Shown here: positions 1 through 9,577 of the stretch, piece after piece
Numbering within the stretch: the first letter of the stretch is position 1
Layout: each line of letters opens with the position of its first letter
Origin: Chloroflexota bacterium
GTDB taxonomy: Bacteria; Chloroflexota; JAHJIN01
Direction of reading: 5' to 3'
Assembly (NCBI GenBank): GCA_018823415.1
Contig: JAHJIN010000454.1
Coordinates: 1-64,000, forward strand
DNA: 64,000 nucleotides
Program-made: the position numbers and the translations under genes
The notes under the pieces: generated by a model
Seen by the model: the letters and a program-made list of their open reading frames with translations, nothing else
The model's database searches: none
What the model was told of the DNA's origin: nothing

Positions 1-339
1 GCCTCGATCCAGGTGGCCTTGCACGACGCCAGCGCCGTCCAGTTCAAAGACGACCTGCTGCACGAGATCCACCGCACCAAGGCCCGCGGCCTCATCCTGG
101 ACCTCACCGCCATGGACGTCGTGGACAGCTTCCTGGGCAAACTCATCGGCGACGTGGCCGAAATGGCCGGCCTGATGGGCACCACCGTGGTCATCACCGG
201 CCTGCAGCCCGCCGTGGCCATTACCCTGGTCGAACTGGGCCTCGAACTGCCCGGCGTGGTCACCGCTCTCAACCTGGAAAAGGGCATGGCCCATCTGCGC
301 CGGGCGCTGCTGGCCGAAGAGGAGGCCGGCGATGCCTGA
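1..339 (+). CDS. rsbS: RsbS-like STAS-domain protein (5' end outside window)
   Basis: STAS-domain antagonist of the partner-switching/stressosome type, cytoplasmic. The frame is open from base 1, so the true start lies upstream. The body matches RsbS: a hydrophobic strand, then DVVDSF, whose serine is the usual RsbT phosphorylation site, then the GLQPAVAITLVELG segment and an ALNLEKGMAHL C-terminus. In the family RsbS binds RsbR proteins and holds RsbT until it is phosphorylated. Its stop overlaps the rsbT start (ATG at 332), implying translational coupling. A GTG at 13 could initiate, but family length argues for an upstream start. Confidence 0.87.
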   Translation, partial: ASIQVALHDASAVQFKDDLLHEIHRTKARGLILDLTAMDVVDSFLGKLIGDVAEMAGLMGTTVVITGLQPAVAITLVELGLELPGVVTALNLEKGMAHLRRALLAEEEAGDA

Positions 340-730
340 ACAACGGGTGCCCATCCGCAGTGACCTGGACATCGTCAACGCCCGCGTGGCTGGCCGCGAA
401 CTGGCCCGCGCCCTGGGCTTTGGCGTCATCGACCAGGCCCGCGTGGCCACCGCTATCAGCGAGCTGGCGCGCAACATCGTGCTCTATGCTGGCAGCGGCG
501 TGGTGGTCCTGAACCAGATCCACGACGGCCGACGGGTGGGTCTGGAGGCCGTGTGCATCGACGCGGGCCCGGGCATCGCCGACATCGAGCTGGCGCTGCG
601 TGACGGCTATTCCACCTCGCACGGCCTGGGCATGGGTCTGCCCGGCACCCGGCGCCTGATGGACGAGTTCGAGATCGAAAGCGCGCCGGGCCAGGGCACC
701 CGCGTCACCATCCGCAAGTGGCAGCGTTAA
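332..730 (+). CDS. rsbT: RsbT-like serine kinase of the GHKL family
   Basis: Switch kinase of 132 aa, the normal RsbT length. Visible GHKL motifs are the N-box (AISELARNIVLYA), the G1 box (DAGPGI) and the G2 box (GLGMGLPG). RsbT phosphorylates RsbS and RsbR and, once released, activates a downstream phosphatase or other target. It starts inside the rsbS stop region and is followed closely by the phosphatase gene, giving the classical S-T-X order. The final target is not in the window; the hybrid kinase downstream is a candidate by position only. Confidence 0.88.
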   Translation: MPEQRVPIRSDLDIVNARVAGRELARALGFGVIDQARVATAISELARNIVLYAGSGVVVLNQIHDGRRVGLEAVCIDAGPGIADIELALRDGYSTSHGLGMGLPGTRRLMDEFEIESAPGQGTRVTIRKWQR

Positions 731-732
731 CC

Positions 733-1344
733 ATGACCCACTCGCATCTGCACTATGGGATGGTGTGCCGGCCCAAGCTCACGCATACGGTCTCTGGCGA
801 CACCTATGTGATCCAAGAAACACCCGAGACGGCGCTCATTGCCGTGATCGACGGACTGGGCAGCGGGGTAGACGCCGCCTACGCCGCCAACCAGGCCAAA
901 GAACAGGTGCAAATCTGGGCGCACGCGCCGTTGACCGATATCCTGCAGGTGTGCCACGAACATCTGCGGAGCACGCGCGGTGCGGTCATGGCTATCATGC
1001 GCCTCGACTGGGCCGCGGCGAGCATGACATACGCCGGGGTGGGCAATATTGGCATCCAGGTGGCGAGCGCGGCCCACGACATCAAACCCATTTCGCGCAA
1101 TGGCATCGTGGGCCATCGCCTGCCCAAGATCCAAGAGTTTAGCTACCCCTATACGCCGGGCGACCTGTTTGCCCTGTATTCGGATGGCGTATCGAGCCGT
1201 TTTAGCCTGAGCAACTATTCCCATCACCCGTGGGAGACCGATCTGCAAACACTGGCCGAACAAATCGTGGCCGATTTTGGCAAAGATCAAGATGACGTGG
1301 CCTTGATATTGGCCCAGGAACCGACCGATTTCGGTGAGGAATGA
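733..1344 (+). CDS. PP2C-type (SpoIIE/RsbX-like) serine phosphatase
   Basis: Small PP2C-family phosphatase of 203 aa, as expected for RsbX, which resets the stressosome by dephosphorylating RsbS/RsbR. Metal-binding acidic motifs are visible: VIDGLGSG near the N-terminus, LYSDGVSSRF in the middle and DDVALILA near the C-terminus. The ATG at 733 is preferred over a GTG at 718 because the latter would lie inside rsbT. The stop overlaps the upstream edge of the next gene, so the cluster is a tight operon. An RsbU-like role is less likely because there is no N-terminal RsbT-binding domain. Confidence 0.8.
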   Translation: MTHSHLHYGMVCRPKLTHTVSGDTYVIQETPETALIAVIDGLGSGVDAAYAANQAKEQVQIWAHAPLTDILQVCHEHLRSTRGAVMAIMRLDWAAASMTYAGVGNIGIQVASAAHDIKPISRNGIVGHRLPKIQEFSYPYTPGDLFALYSDGVSSRFSLSNYSHHPWETDLQTLAEQIVADFGKDQDDVALILAQEPTDFGEE

Positions 1345-1348
1345 TGCC

Positions 1349-4300
1349 ATGAGCAATCTACTAGAACGCTGGCTGCACGAACACGACGAAACGACCCTCC
1401 AGCGCTGGACGCAGATGGTCGAGGAACGCCATCTGTCCCATTACCAGGGTCTGGCGGATTACGAGTTGCAGCGCGAGTTGTTGCCCTTTTACGAATGCAT
1501 CGCCGCAGCCATCGTGCGCGACACGGCGCCGGCCGAGGCCCAGCTTGAGGATTGGATCCTGGGCCAACGATTGTACCGGCAGATCCAACTGGGCGAATTG
1601 CTCCAGGTTGCGGCTATGCTCAAGTCGGCCGTCTGGCACGATCTGGTAGAAGGCAGCGACTCGTACCACTCGTTGCAGGCCGGCCAGCGACTAGAGGTGA
1701 TATTCGACCAAGCCATCATTTCACTGGCGACCTTGTTTACCCAGGCCATTGAGCAAACCCTGAACGAACGCCTGCACGAGGCGGAATTCATGACCCAGTC
1801 TCTGGCGGCGGCGACCGAAGAGGCCGATCAATCCCTGCAACGCACACGAGTGCTCTATGCCGTGTCTCAGGCCCTATCCACCACCCTGGACCTGGGCGAG
1901 GTGTTGCAAGTGGCCGCGGCTCAGGCGGCCAAGGTGCTGCCGGGCGACGAGGCCGGCATCATCCTCTTTGACCTAGATCGTGGCACGGGCGAACTGGTGG
2001 CCGAAGAACCCCCGCGCCCTGATCCGCAGCCAGCGCCCCTATGGTTCGAACTGGACCAGTTGCCAGAATTGGCCGAGTTCGCCCGTCTGGCCCTCACCGC
2101 CCCACTCACCGAGATCCAACGCTGGCCCCTGCTGGCATACCTGCGCGAGTTGCTCACCGCGCGCGACACGTATCCGCTGCTGCTGATCCCGTTAATCGTG
2201 CACGGCGAGATCGTGGGCGTGATCTATGTGGGAGCATTCGCCGAGATGGTCTCGCTCGGTGACGACGAATTGCAGATGGCCCAGACGCTCGCCAACCAGA
2301 TCGCCGGGGCCATTGAAAACGCCAAGCTCTACCAGGCCGTGCGCGACTCGGAGGCCATCCTGGGCCGGCGCGTGCGAGATCGCACGCAGGAACTGGCCCA
2401 GGAAAAGGAACGCGTCGAGTTTCTGTATGCCATCGCCAGCGAAACCAGCGCCAGCCTGGACCTGCACCTGATCCTCAATCGCACCTTGGAAATCGTCACC
2501 CAGGTCGTGGGAGTGGAGCAGGGCGCCATCATGCTGCTGGATCGCGAGACGGATCACCTGGTATGCCGGGCTGCCATGGGCGGGGGAAGCATGCTGGACC
2601 TGGGCGACGTGATCCCCTTTCGCCTGGGTGAAGGCATTGTGGGCTGGGTGGCTCAGCATCGCGAACCCACGCTGGTGACCGATGTCACGCAGGATGCGCG
2701 CTGGATCCAGGTACCCGGGCATGAGGTGTCTTATCACTCCTACATAGCTGTACCCATCATCACGGGCGGTGAGGTGCAAGGCGTCCTGACCCTGGCACAT
2801 CCCAAGAGCGACTATTTCACCGAAGATCACATCCGCCTGTTGACTGCCGTAACCCAGGAGTTGGGATCGGCCGTTCACAATGCCGAGCTGTATCGCTATG
2901 TACAGTCGCAAACGGATCGACTGGGACGTTTGTTGGCGCTACAAGAGGCCGAAGCTTCCAAGACCCGCTCTATTCTGGAAAGCATCGCCGATGGCGTGGT
3001 CTTTAGTGATGCAGATGGTCAGATCGTGTTGACCAACGTCGCAACCGAAGAGATCCTGGGTACGCCAGCGGCGCAGATGCAGGGGCGCGACGTTCGCGAC
3101 CTGGTACTCCTGGCCGAGCCGGAAGACCGGCCAGTGTGGCTGGCGGTCCTGGACACGTTGATGGCCAGTCGCAACCGAGGCGCGGTAGAAACGGCCGCCG
3201 AACGCCTGACGCTGCGGATCGCCAACCGCGTCGCCAACGTCCATCTGAGTCCAGTAGTGACCGGGACCAACCAGGTCGGCGAGGTCCTGTTTCTGGGCGT
3301 GGTCATGGTCTTTCGCGACGTGACCCGGGAAACCGAGGCCGACCGTCTCAAGAACGAGTTCGTTGCCACCGTGTCGCACGAATTGCGCACGCCGCTCACG
3401 TCGATCCGTGGCTATGTGGACCTGATCCTGGATGGCGACGTGGGCGATGTGTCGGACGACGTGAGCGAATACCTCCAGGTAGTCAAGAGCAACAGCAACC
3501 GACTCACCGCCCTCATCAACAACCTGCTGGACATCTCGCGCATCGAAGAGGGCCGCACGCGTTTTGACCTGGCGACAGTTGATGTGGCAGCCCTGGCGCA
3601 GGATGCCGCGGAGCGATTCCGCGCCGAGGCCGAGGAAAAGAATCTGATGCTGCGGGTCTCGGTGCCGGTCGAACCGCTGATCGTCCAGGCCGATACAACC
3701 AAGCTGGTGCAAGTGCTCGACCACCTGATCAGCAATGCCGTCAAATATACTCCTCCGGCCGGCGAGGTGACGGTGACCGTGCAGGCGCACGGCAACCGGG
3801 TCCAACTCGACGTGACCGACACCGGGATCGGCATAGCCCCCCAGGACCAGGACAAGCTGTTCACTCGCTTTTTCCGGGCCGAGCATCCGGACGTCGAGTT
3901 TGCCGGCGGCACCGGCCTGGGGCTGTCCATCGCCAAGGCCGTGGTCGAGGCGCACGGCGGCAAGATCTGGGCAGCTAGCCCCGGCTCCGGACAGGGCAGC
4001 ACCTTTAGCTTTACGATCCCTCTGACCGCAGAAGCCCAATCACAGGCCCTGGCCGACGGCGATATTGGTCCCGCTGCGGCTGCCCCGCCCCCGGACCGGC
4101 GGCGCCTGCTGGTGGTGGATGACGACCGCGACATCATTCGCCTGCTATACAATCGCTTGCAGCGCGATGGCTATCTGGTAGACACGGCCACCAGCGGCCC
4201 AGAGGCCCTGCGCCGGGTAGCAGAATCGGCCCCCGACCTGGTCTTGCTGGACATCCTGATGCCCGAGATGGATGGCGGCACGGTATTGGAGAGACTCAAG

Positions 4301-4819
4301 GCCGATCCAAGCACAGCCAACATCCCGGTGGTCGTTCTGTCCATTGTAGATGACCAGCGCCGGTTTCTGATGCTGGGCGCCACCGAATACCTCACCAAGC
4401 CATTCGATGAAGGGCAACTGGAAAAGGTGATTAGCGAAGTGCTGGGACAGGCCGGGCGCGTGCTCATTGCCGACGATGATCCGGACATTGTGATGCTGCT
4501 CCAGCGCGTTTTGCAGCGTCGGGGCTTTGAAACCCTCGTTGCCGGAGACGGGGAAGCGGCCCTGGCCCAGGCCCATGGCGAGCCGCCCCCCGACCTGATC
4601 CTACTGGATTTGCGCATGCCCCAGTTGGACGGTTATCAGGTATTGGAGCGCCTGCGTGAAAACCCCGCCACCCACGCCATCCCGGTGATGATCATCACCG
4701 GCGCCGCGCCAGATCTGGCCGAGAAACGCCAGCGCAGCCTGGCGCTGGGCGCGTCACAGTTGGTGCTCAAACCCATCGACATCGAGACACTGGTATCCGA
4801 GATTCGGCGACTGGTCTAA
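1349..4819 (+). CDS. Hybrid sensor histidine kinase: RsbR-like N-terminus, GAF-GAF-PAS-HisKA-HATPase-REC-REC
   Basis: Large cytoplasmic hybrid kinase (1156 aa) with no convincing membrane segment. The N-terminal ~150 residues are helical and resemble the RsbRD/globin-like sensor domain of RsbR proteins (inferred from pattern). Then come two GAF regions (about 160-330 and 360-515), a PAS region (~540-650), HisKA with the phospho-histidine near residue 677 (SHELRTPL), HATPase_c (DTGIGI, GGTGLGLS), and two receivers with acceptor aspartates near D968 (LLDILMPEMDG) and D1087 (LLDLRMPQLDG). There is no DNA-binding output domain. The ATG at 1349 is favoured over an upstream GTG. Its position directly behind rsbS-rsbT-phosphatase suggests it is wired to that switch, which is inference. 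Confidence 0.88.
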   Translation: MSNLLERWLHEHDETTLQRWTQMVEERHLSHYQGLADYELQRELLPFYECIAAAIVRDTAPAEAQLEDWILGQRLYRQIQLGELLQVAAMLKSAVWHDLVEGSDSYHSLQAGQRLEVIFDQAIISLATLFTQAIEQTLNERLHEAEFMTQSLAAATEEADQSLQRTRVLYAVSQALSTTLDLGEVLQVAAAQAAKVLPGDEAGIILFDLDRGTGELVAEEPPRPDPQPAPLWFELDQLPELAEFARLALTAPLTEIQRWPLLAYLRELLTARDTYPLLLIPLIVHGEIVGVIYVGAFAEMVSLGDDELQMAQTLANQIAGAIENAKLYQAVRDSEAILGRRVRDRTQELAQEKERVEFLYAIASETSASLDLHLILNRTLEIVTQVVGVEQGAIMLLDRETDHLVCRAAMGGGSMLDLGDVIPFRLGEGIVGWVAQHREPTLVTDVTQDARWIQVPGHEVSYHSYIAVPIITGGEVQGVLTLAHPKSDYFTEDHIRLLTAVTQELGSAVHNAELYRYVQSQTDRLGRLLALQEAEASKTRSILESIADGVVFSDADGQIVLTNVATEEILGTPAAQMQGRDVRDLVLLAEPEDRPVWLAVLDTLMASRNRGAVETAAERLTLRIANRVANVHLSPVVTGTNQVGEVLFLGVVMVFRDVTRETEADRLKNEFVATVSHELRTPLTSIRGYVDLILDGDVGDVSDDVSEYLQVVKSNSNRLTALINNLLDISRIEEGRTRFDLATVDVAALAQDAAERFRAEAEEKNLMLRVSVPVEPLIVQADTTKLVQVLDHLISNAVKYTPPAGEVTVTVQAHGNRVQLDVTDTGIGIAPQDQDKLFTRFFRAEHPDVEFAGGTGLGLSIAKAVVEAHGGKIWAASPGSGQGSTFSFTIPLTAEAQSQALADGDIGPAAAAPPPDRRRLLVVDDDRDIIRLLYNRLQRDGYLVDTATSGPEALRRVAESAPDLVLLDILMPEMDGGTVLERLKADPSTANIPVVVLSIVDDQRRFLMLGATEYLTKPFDEGQLEKVISEVLGQAGRVLIADDDPDIVMLLQRVLQRRGFETLVAGDGEAALAQAHGEPPPDLILLDLRMPQLDGYQVLERLRENPATHAIPVMIITGAAPDLAEKRQRSLALGASQLVLKPIDIETLVSEIRRLV

Positions 4820-4890
4820 CAAGCCACCACAACCAACCCCTGCCCAACGCGCTGCTCACATGGATACCAGGGCCGGGTTTTTTGTGCGCC

Positions 4891-4919
4891 TTGACAGCCA
4901 TTACTTGTTGCGGTATCAT
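4891..4919 (+). promoter_or_regulatory. Sigma-70 type promoter for the glycan locus
   Basis: TTGACA at 4891-4896, a 17-nt spacer, then TATCAT at 4914-4919. It lies 90 bp upstream of the first glycan gene, in the only sizeable gap after the hybrid kinase. The same hexamer pair and spacing recur before the SAM riboswitch at 41220. Confidence 0.66.
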
Positions 4920-4942
4920 AGACTACCCTGAGCACAAGATGA

Positions 4943-5974
<1,032 letters not shown>

Positions 5975-6041
5975 ATGCAGACAAGTCAATCTAGACACCT
6001 GGTCGATACGCCCAGAATGGGCTGGCGCCGCAAGGACACCC

Positions 6042-7508
6042 ATGCTGAAAAATGGACTCTATAATACGGCCGGCCTGATCGTGCGCATGGCCTTTGCCCT
6101 GGTGGTGGTTCCCCTCCTCATCCGCCTGGTGGGCCTGGAAGAGTATGGACTGTGGACACTGGCCTCAGCCGCCATTGGCCTGGTGGGGTTGGCAGAGGCC
6201 GGGCTTTCTGTGTCCACGACGGTTTTCGTGTCCCAAGACCTGGCGAACCACGACGACACCGGCGTTTCTGAGACTCTGACCGTGACCATGGGGGCTATCC
6301 TGCTGATGGCGACCTTGGCCGCGCTGGTACTGTGGCTGGGGGCCTCCACGCTGGTTGAACTCTTTCCCACCCTGGACCAGTCACAGCAACCGGTGGCAAT
6401 CAGGGCCTTTCAGATCGGGGCAGCAGTCGTTTGGATCCAGTTAGTGCAGCGCATATTCGTCAGCATGGAACAAGCACGCCAAAGATATGATGTGGTGAAC
6501 CTTTTGAGTGTGATGCAGATTATCGCCATCAACCTTGGCCTGGTGGTGGTAGCTGCGACAGGTGGACGGACGGTCGAATTAATAGTGTGGCAAGCGAGTG
6601 CAAGCGCAGGCATGCTAGTCATCCATGGACTGGTTACCTGGTACCTGTTTCACCACATCAAGCTGCGCCCCACGTGGAACCCCAACAGGGCCTATGCAGT
6701 GGCGCGTTACAGCGTACTCACGTGGGCGGTGTCTTTGAGCAGCGCCCTCTTTAGCCAGGCTGATCGCTTGATCGTGGGCGCGATGCTGGGTGTCGGTCCA
6801 CTGGGCCTGTATGCGGCCATTACGAACATCGTATCCAAAATAAGTACCGCTTCTGCAGCTTCCGTACAACCACTTCTTCCGGCCCTGAGTGCATTGACTG
6901 CCCCTGAGAGTATTCCACCACCCAGTCTACAACGGCATGTACGGCAAGCATCCCAGTTTAACGCCCTTGTCGCCCTGGGAATGGGCGGAGTATTTCTTGT
7001 GCTGGCTTCCGTAGCCATGCGCGTCATTTTACCAGACACCGTCACAGCAGAACAAATAGTGCTGTTTCGTTTGGCGGCCGTCATCTACGCCCTCTATTCG
7101 CTCAATGCCGTGGGCTATTATGCCCTCCTGGGAATGAAAGCGGCCGGCACATGCATGATCATCCAACTGACCAGCGCCGGCCTGGCTTTGTTGCTGATCG
7201 CAAACGGATCGGCGTCCTGGGGGCTCGCCGGCGCCATAGTGGGAAACGCCGGGTATCTCTTGACCTGGTCACTCGTATTCTTTGGGATGAGACGACTCGA
7301 GATCCCGGTCCATCTGTGGTTCACCTGGTCGAAATTCCCATTCGCCTGGTTCCTGGTCATGGCCTTGCTTAGTGTCATCTTGCCCGATCAAATGGTTCTT
7401 CAAATAGCGATTACTGCTGTGGCAGTGGGCATCCTGTGCGTCTGGTTTGCCATCGCCCAACAGGATCGCGTTTACCCGCTGTTTCAAAGACTGGTTGCCC
7501 GGCGGTGA
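6042..7508 (+). CDS. Polysaccharide flippase (Wzx/MATE-like)
   Basis: Integral membrane protein of 488 aa with about 12-14 hydrophobic helices and very few charged stretches, matching lipid-linked oligosaccharide flippases of the MOP superfamily. The N-terminus (AGLIVRMAFALVVVPLLIRL) and the segment SQADRLIVGAMLGVGPLGLYA are typical of the polysaccharide-biosynthesis family. The ATG at 6042 follows fcl by 67 bp. The stop overlaps the next gene's GTG start at 7505. It probably moves the undecaprenyl-linked repeat unit built by the neighbouring glycosyltransferases. Confidence 0.83.
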   Translation: MLKNGLYNTAGLIVRMAFALVVVPLLIRLVGLEEYGLWTLASAAIGLVGLAEAGLSVSTTVFVSQDLANHDDTGVSETLTVTMGAILLMATLAALVLWLGASTLVELFPTLDQSQQPVAIRAFQIGAAVVWIQLVQRIFVSMEQARQRYDVVNLLSVMQIIAINLGLVVVAATGGRTVELIVWQASASAGMLVIHGLVTWYLFHHIKLRPTWNPNRAYAVARYSVLTWAVSLSSALFSQADRLIVGAMLGVGPLGLYAAITNIVSKISTASAASVQPLLPALSALTAPESIPPPSLQRHVRQASQFNALVALGMGGVFLVLASVAMRVILPDTVTAEQIVLFRLAAVIYALYSLNAVGYYALLGMKAAGTCMIIQLTSAGLALLLIANGSASWGLAGAIVGNAGYLLTWSLVFFGMRRLEIPVHLWFTWSKFPFAWFLVMALLSVILPDQMVLQIAITAVAVGILCVWFAIAQQDRVYPLFQRLVARR

Positions 7509-8593
7509 ACAGCAACTTGGATGCCCATCTGCAAATCGATGATATAGGTACTAGTCGCCTGACCCCCCTGCTGGCTGATCTCCCGGCGCCTGTTGGCCGA
7601 ACTGGTTGGCCGTGGACCCAAGAGACCGCGCCCTTGCCCAACACCATGCCCAACGGCGCGCCCTGGCCTCTGGTCAGCGTCGTCACGCCCTCGTACAACC
7701 AGAGCCAGTTCATCGAAGAGACCATTCGCTCGGTGCTGCTGCAGGGCTATCCCAACCTGGAATACATGGTCATTGACGGTGGCAGTACAGATAACAGTGT
7801 AGAGATCATACGCAAATATGATCCGTGGCTGGCATATTGGGCGAGTGAGCCAGATAGGGGACAGTCCCACGCGATCAACAAGGGCTGGGAGCGATCGCGT
7901 GGCCAGGTTTTGGCCTATCTAAACTCGGATGACATCCTTGAACCAGACACACTGCATCGAGTGGTTAAGACTTTCCAGGCATCGCCAGAGGCGGCAGTGG
8001 TATATGGCGATGGTAACCTGGTAGATGGCGATGGACGATTGATCCGCAGGCTGGGAGCGCAAGACTATAACCGAGCCAACCTGATGCTGGTAGACTATAT
8101 CCACCAGCCGTCCGCTTTTGTGCGACGGAGCGCGTTCGAAAGTGTCGGGATGCTGGATGAATCTTTGCACATGTGCATGGACTATGAGTATTGGGTGCGA
8201 CTGGCCTTGGCGGGATTCAATATGATCTATCTACCAGAGGTTCTCTCGTCCGCACGATTGACACCCAATACCAAAACCGGGAGCCTGGCGTTGCGATTTC
8301 TGGACGATACGATGCGTGTCCTCGACACAGTGTACGAAAATGAACACGTGCCGGAGGATCTGCGCCGGGTCCGGAGTGCGGCCTATGGTCATGCGTGGCG
8401 CTTGGGCGGTGTACGTTACTTTGACGCTGGCAAGCGACATCTGGCAATAGCCGCTATGTTCAAGTCATTGCGCTGCAATCCCATCCCCGGCTACAAGTCT
8501 TGGGCAGTGATATTTCTGATCACCCTGCAGGCTGCATGTGGAGTACATTGGTGGTCACCACGCACAATGGAAAAGTGGGAATCGATCTCGTGA
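7505..8593 (+). CDS. Family 2 glycosyltransferase
   Basis: GT-A fold glycosyltransferase of 362 aa. After an N-terminal extension of about 55 residues (a proline-rich stretch containing GRTGWPW), the GT2 core begins at VSVVTPSYNQ. It shows IDGGSTDNSVEII, then the DxD-like region in LAYLNSDD, followed by the acceptor-side helix with CMDYEYWVRL. The GTG start at 7505 overlaps the flippase stop. An internal start near residue 47 is possible, but the extension looks like genuine protein sequence. The stop overlaps the next gene by one base (TGATG). Donor and acceptor are unknown. Confidence 0.83.
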   Translation: MNSNLDAHLQIDDIGTSRLTPLLADLPAPVGRTGWPWTQETAPLPNTMPNGAPWPLVSVVTPSYNQSQFIEETIRSVLLQGYPNLEYMVIDGGSTDNSVEIIRKYDPWLAYWASEPDRGQSHAINKGWERSRGQVLAYLNSDDILEPDTLHRVVKTFQASPEAAVVYGDGNLVDGDGRLIRRLGAQDYNRANLMLVDYIHQPSAFVRRSAFESVGMLDESLHMCMDYEYWVRLALAGFNMIYLPEVLSSARLTPNTKTGSLALRFLDDTMRVLDTVYENEHVPEDLRRVRSAAYGHAWRLGGVRYFDAGKRHLAIAAMFKSLRCNPIPGYKSWAVIFLITLQAACGVHWWSPRTMEKWESIS

Positions 8594-9528
8594 TGATCAG
8601 TGTGGTGGTACCAACTCGCAACAAAGGCGAGTCGATTGCTTGTCGGCTTCGATCTCTATTTCGTCAGACGCTAGCCCGGGACCGATACGAGATCATCGTG
8701 GTAGACAACGAATCGACCGACGACACCAGACAAGTATTGGCCCAACTAAGTTTGGAAGCCGAGAACTTGCGCTGGGTGACTGAACCGATACCGGGACGTG
8801 CTCGAGCGCGCAATCGCGGTATCCGCGAATCAGCTGGCGATCTGGTCGTGTTCCTGGACGACGACATCCAAGTGGGGACAGACCACCTCGAGCGCCATTT
8901 GGCGTATCACACCAAGTCAGAGCCCGTGACAGTGATCAGTCAGGTGGTAGACGTTTCCCCCACTCGCCCATCGTGGTTGCGGGACTATTTGCATGCTCGA
9001 CAGACCATCGGGGCGTCCCGATCAAAGAATCAAGACGTTCGTACCCCGCTGGGGCTCTATTTCACTACCGGAAACGTATCGTTGTTGCGTGACACATTAG
9101 AAAGCATAAGAATTGGCGACGGAAATTCGGCGCTCTATTTCGATCCGTCGTTGAACGTGCGTGAGGATGGCGATATGGGCTGTCGTCTCGTCAAGATGGG
9201 CGTACAGTTCCTATTTGCCGATGATATCGTGTGCTACCATAATCATCCGCGCGATCTTGACTCTCTATTGAAGAGAAGCTACGAGGTCGGTTATTCGACT
9301 GTGCGGTTGATCGAGAAACACCCCGAGTTGGCGGCGCACAACAGGCTGACCACCTCAATCAGGACGAATTCCAGTCTTCTGGTCGCATGTGTTGGTTTGT
9401 TCTTGCCAGCGTTTCTCATGCGCCCGCTATGGACGGAGCCATTTTACAAAATCATCGGAGGGCTATTGTTGCATCAAGCAAATCGTGGTTATCAAAGTGC
9501 TTGGCGCGAGAGGAAAATGTATCAATGA
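8593..9528 (+). CDS. Family 2 glycosyltransferase
   Basis: GT2 enzyme of 311 aa starting directly at the core (MISVVVPTRNKGES). Nucleotide-sugar binding motifs are VVDNESTDDT and the DDD at VFLDDDIQ; a later acidic ED (VREDGDMGCRL) fits the catalytic base region. The C-terminus is hydrophobic (LLVACVGLFLPAFLM) and may contact the membrane. The start is fixed by the one-base overlap with the preceding stop. Codon use shifts towards lower GC here compared with fcl. Confidence 0.81.
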   Translation: MISVVVPTRNKGESIACRLRSLFRQTLARDRYEIIVVDNESTDDTRQVLAQLSLEAENLRWVTEPIPGRARARNRGIRESAGDLVVFLDDDIQVGTDHLERHLAYHTKSEPVTVISQVVDVSPTRPSWLRDYLHARQTIGASRSKNQDVRTPLGLYFTTGNVSLLRDTLESIRIGDGNSALYFDPSLNVREDGDMGCRLVKMGVQFLFADDIVCYHNHPRDLDSLLKRSYEVGYSTVRLIEKHPELAAHNRLTTSIRTNSSLLVACVGLFLPAFLMRPLWTEPFYKIIGGLLLHQANRGYQSAWRERKMYQ

Positions 9529-9577
9529 GAACACCCCGCAGACAGGCACCGTCAGGTTCGCAACACGCTGACCGCTG

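Noticed and set aside
4828-4882. Terminator after the hybrid kinase (AACCCC ... GGGTTTTTT)
   Set aside because: The stem is interrupted and the loop is long; too weak to list as a feature.
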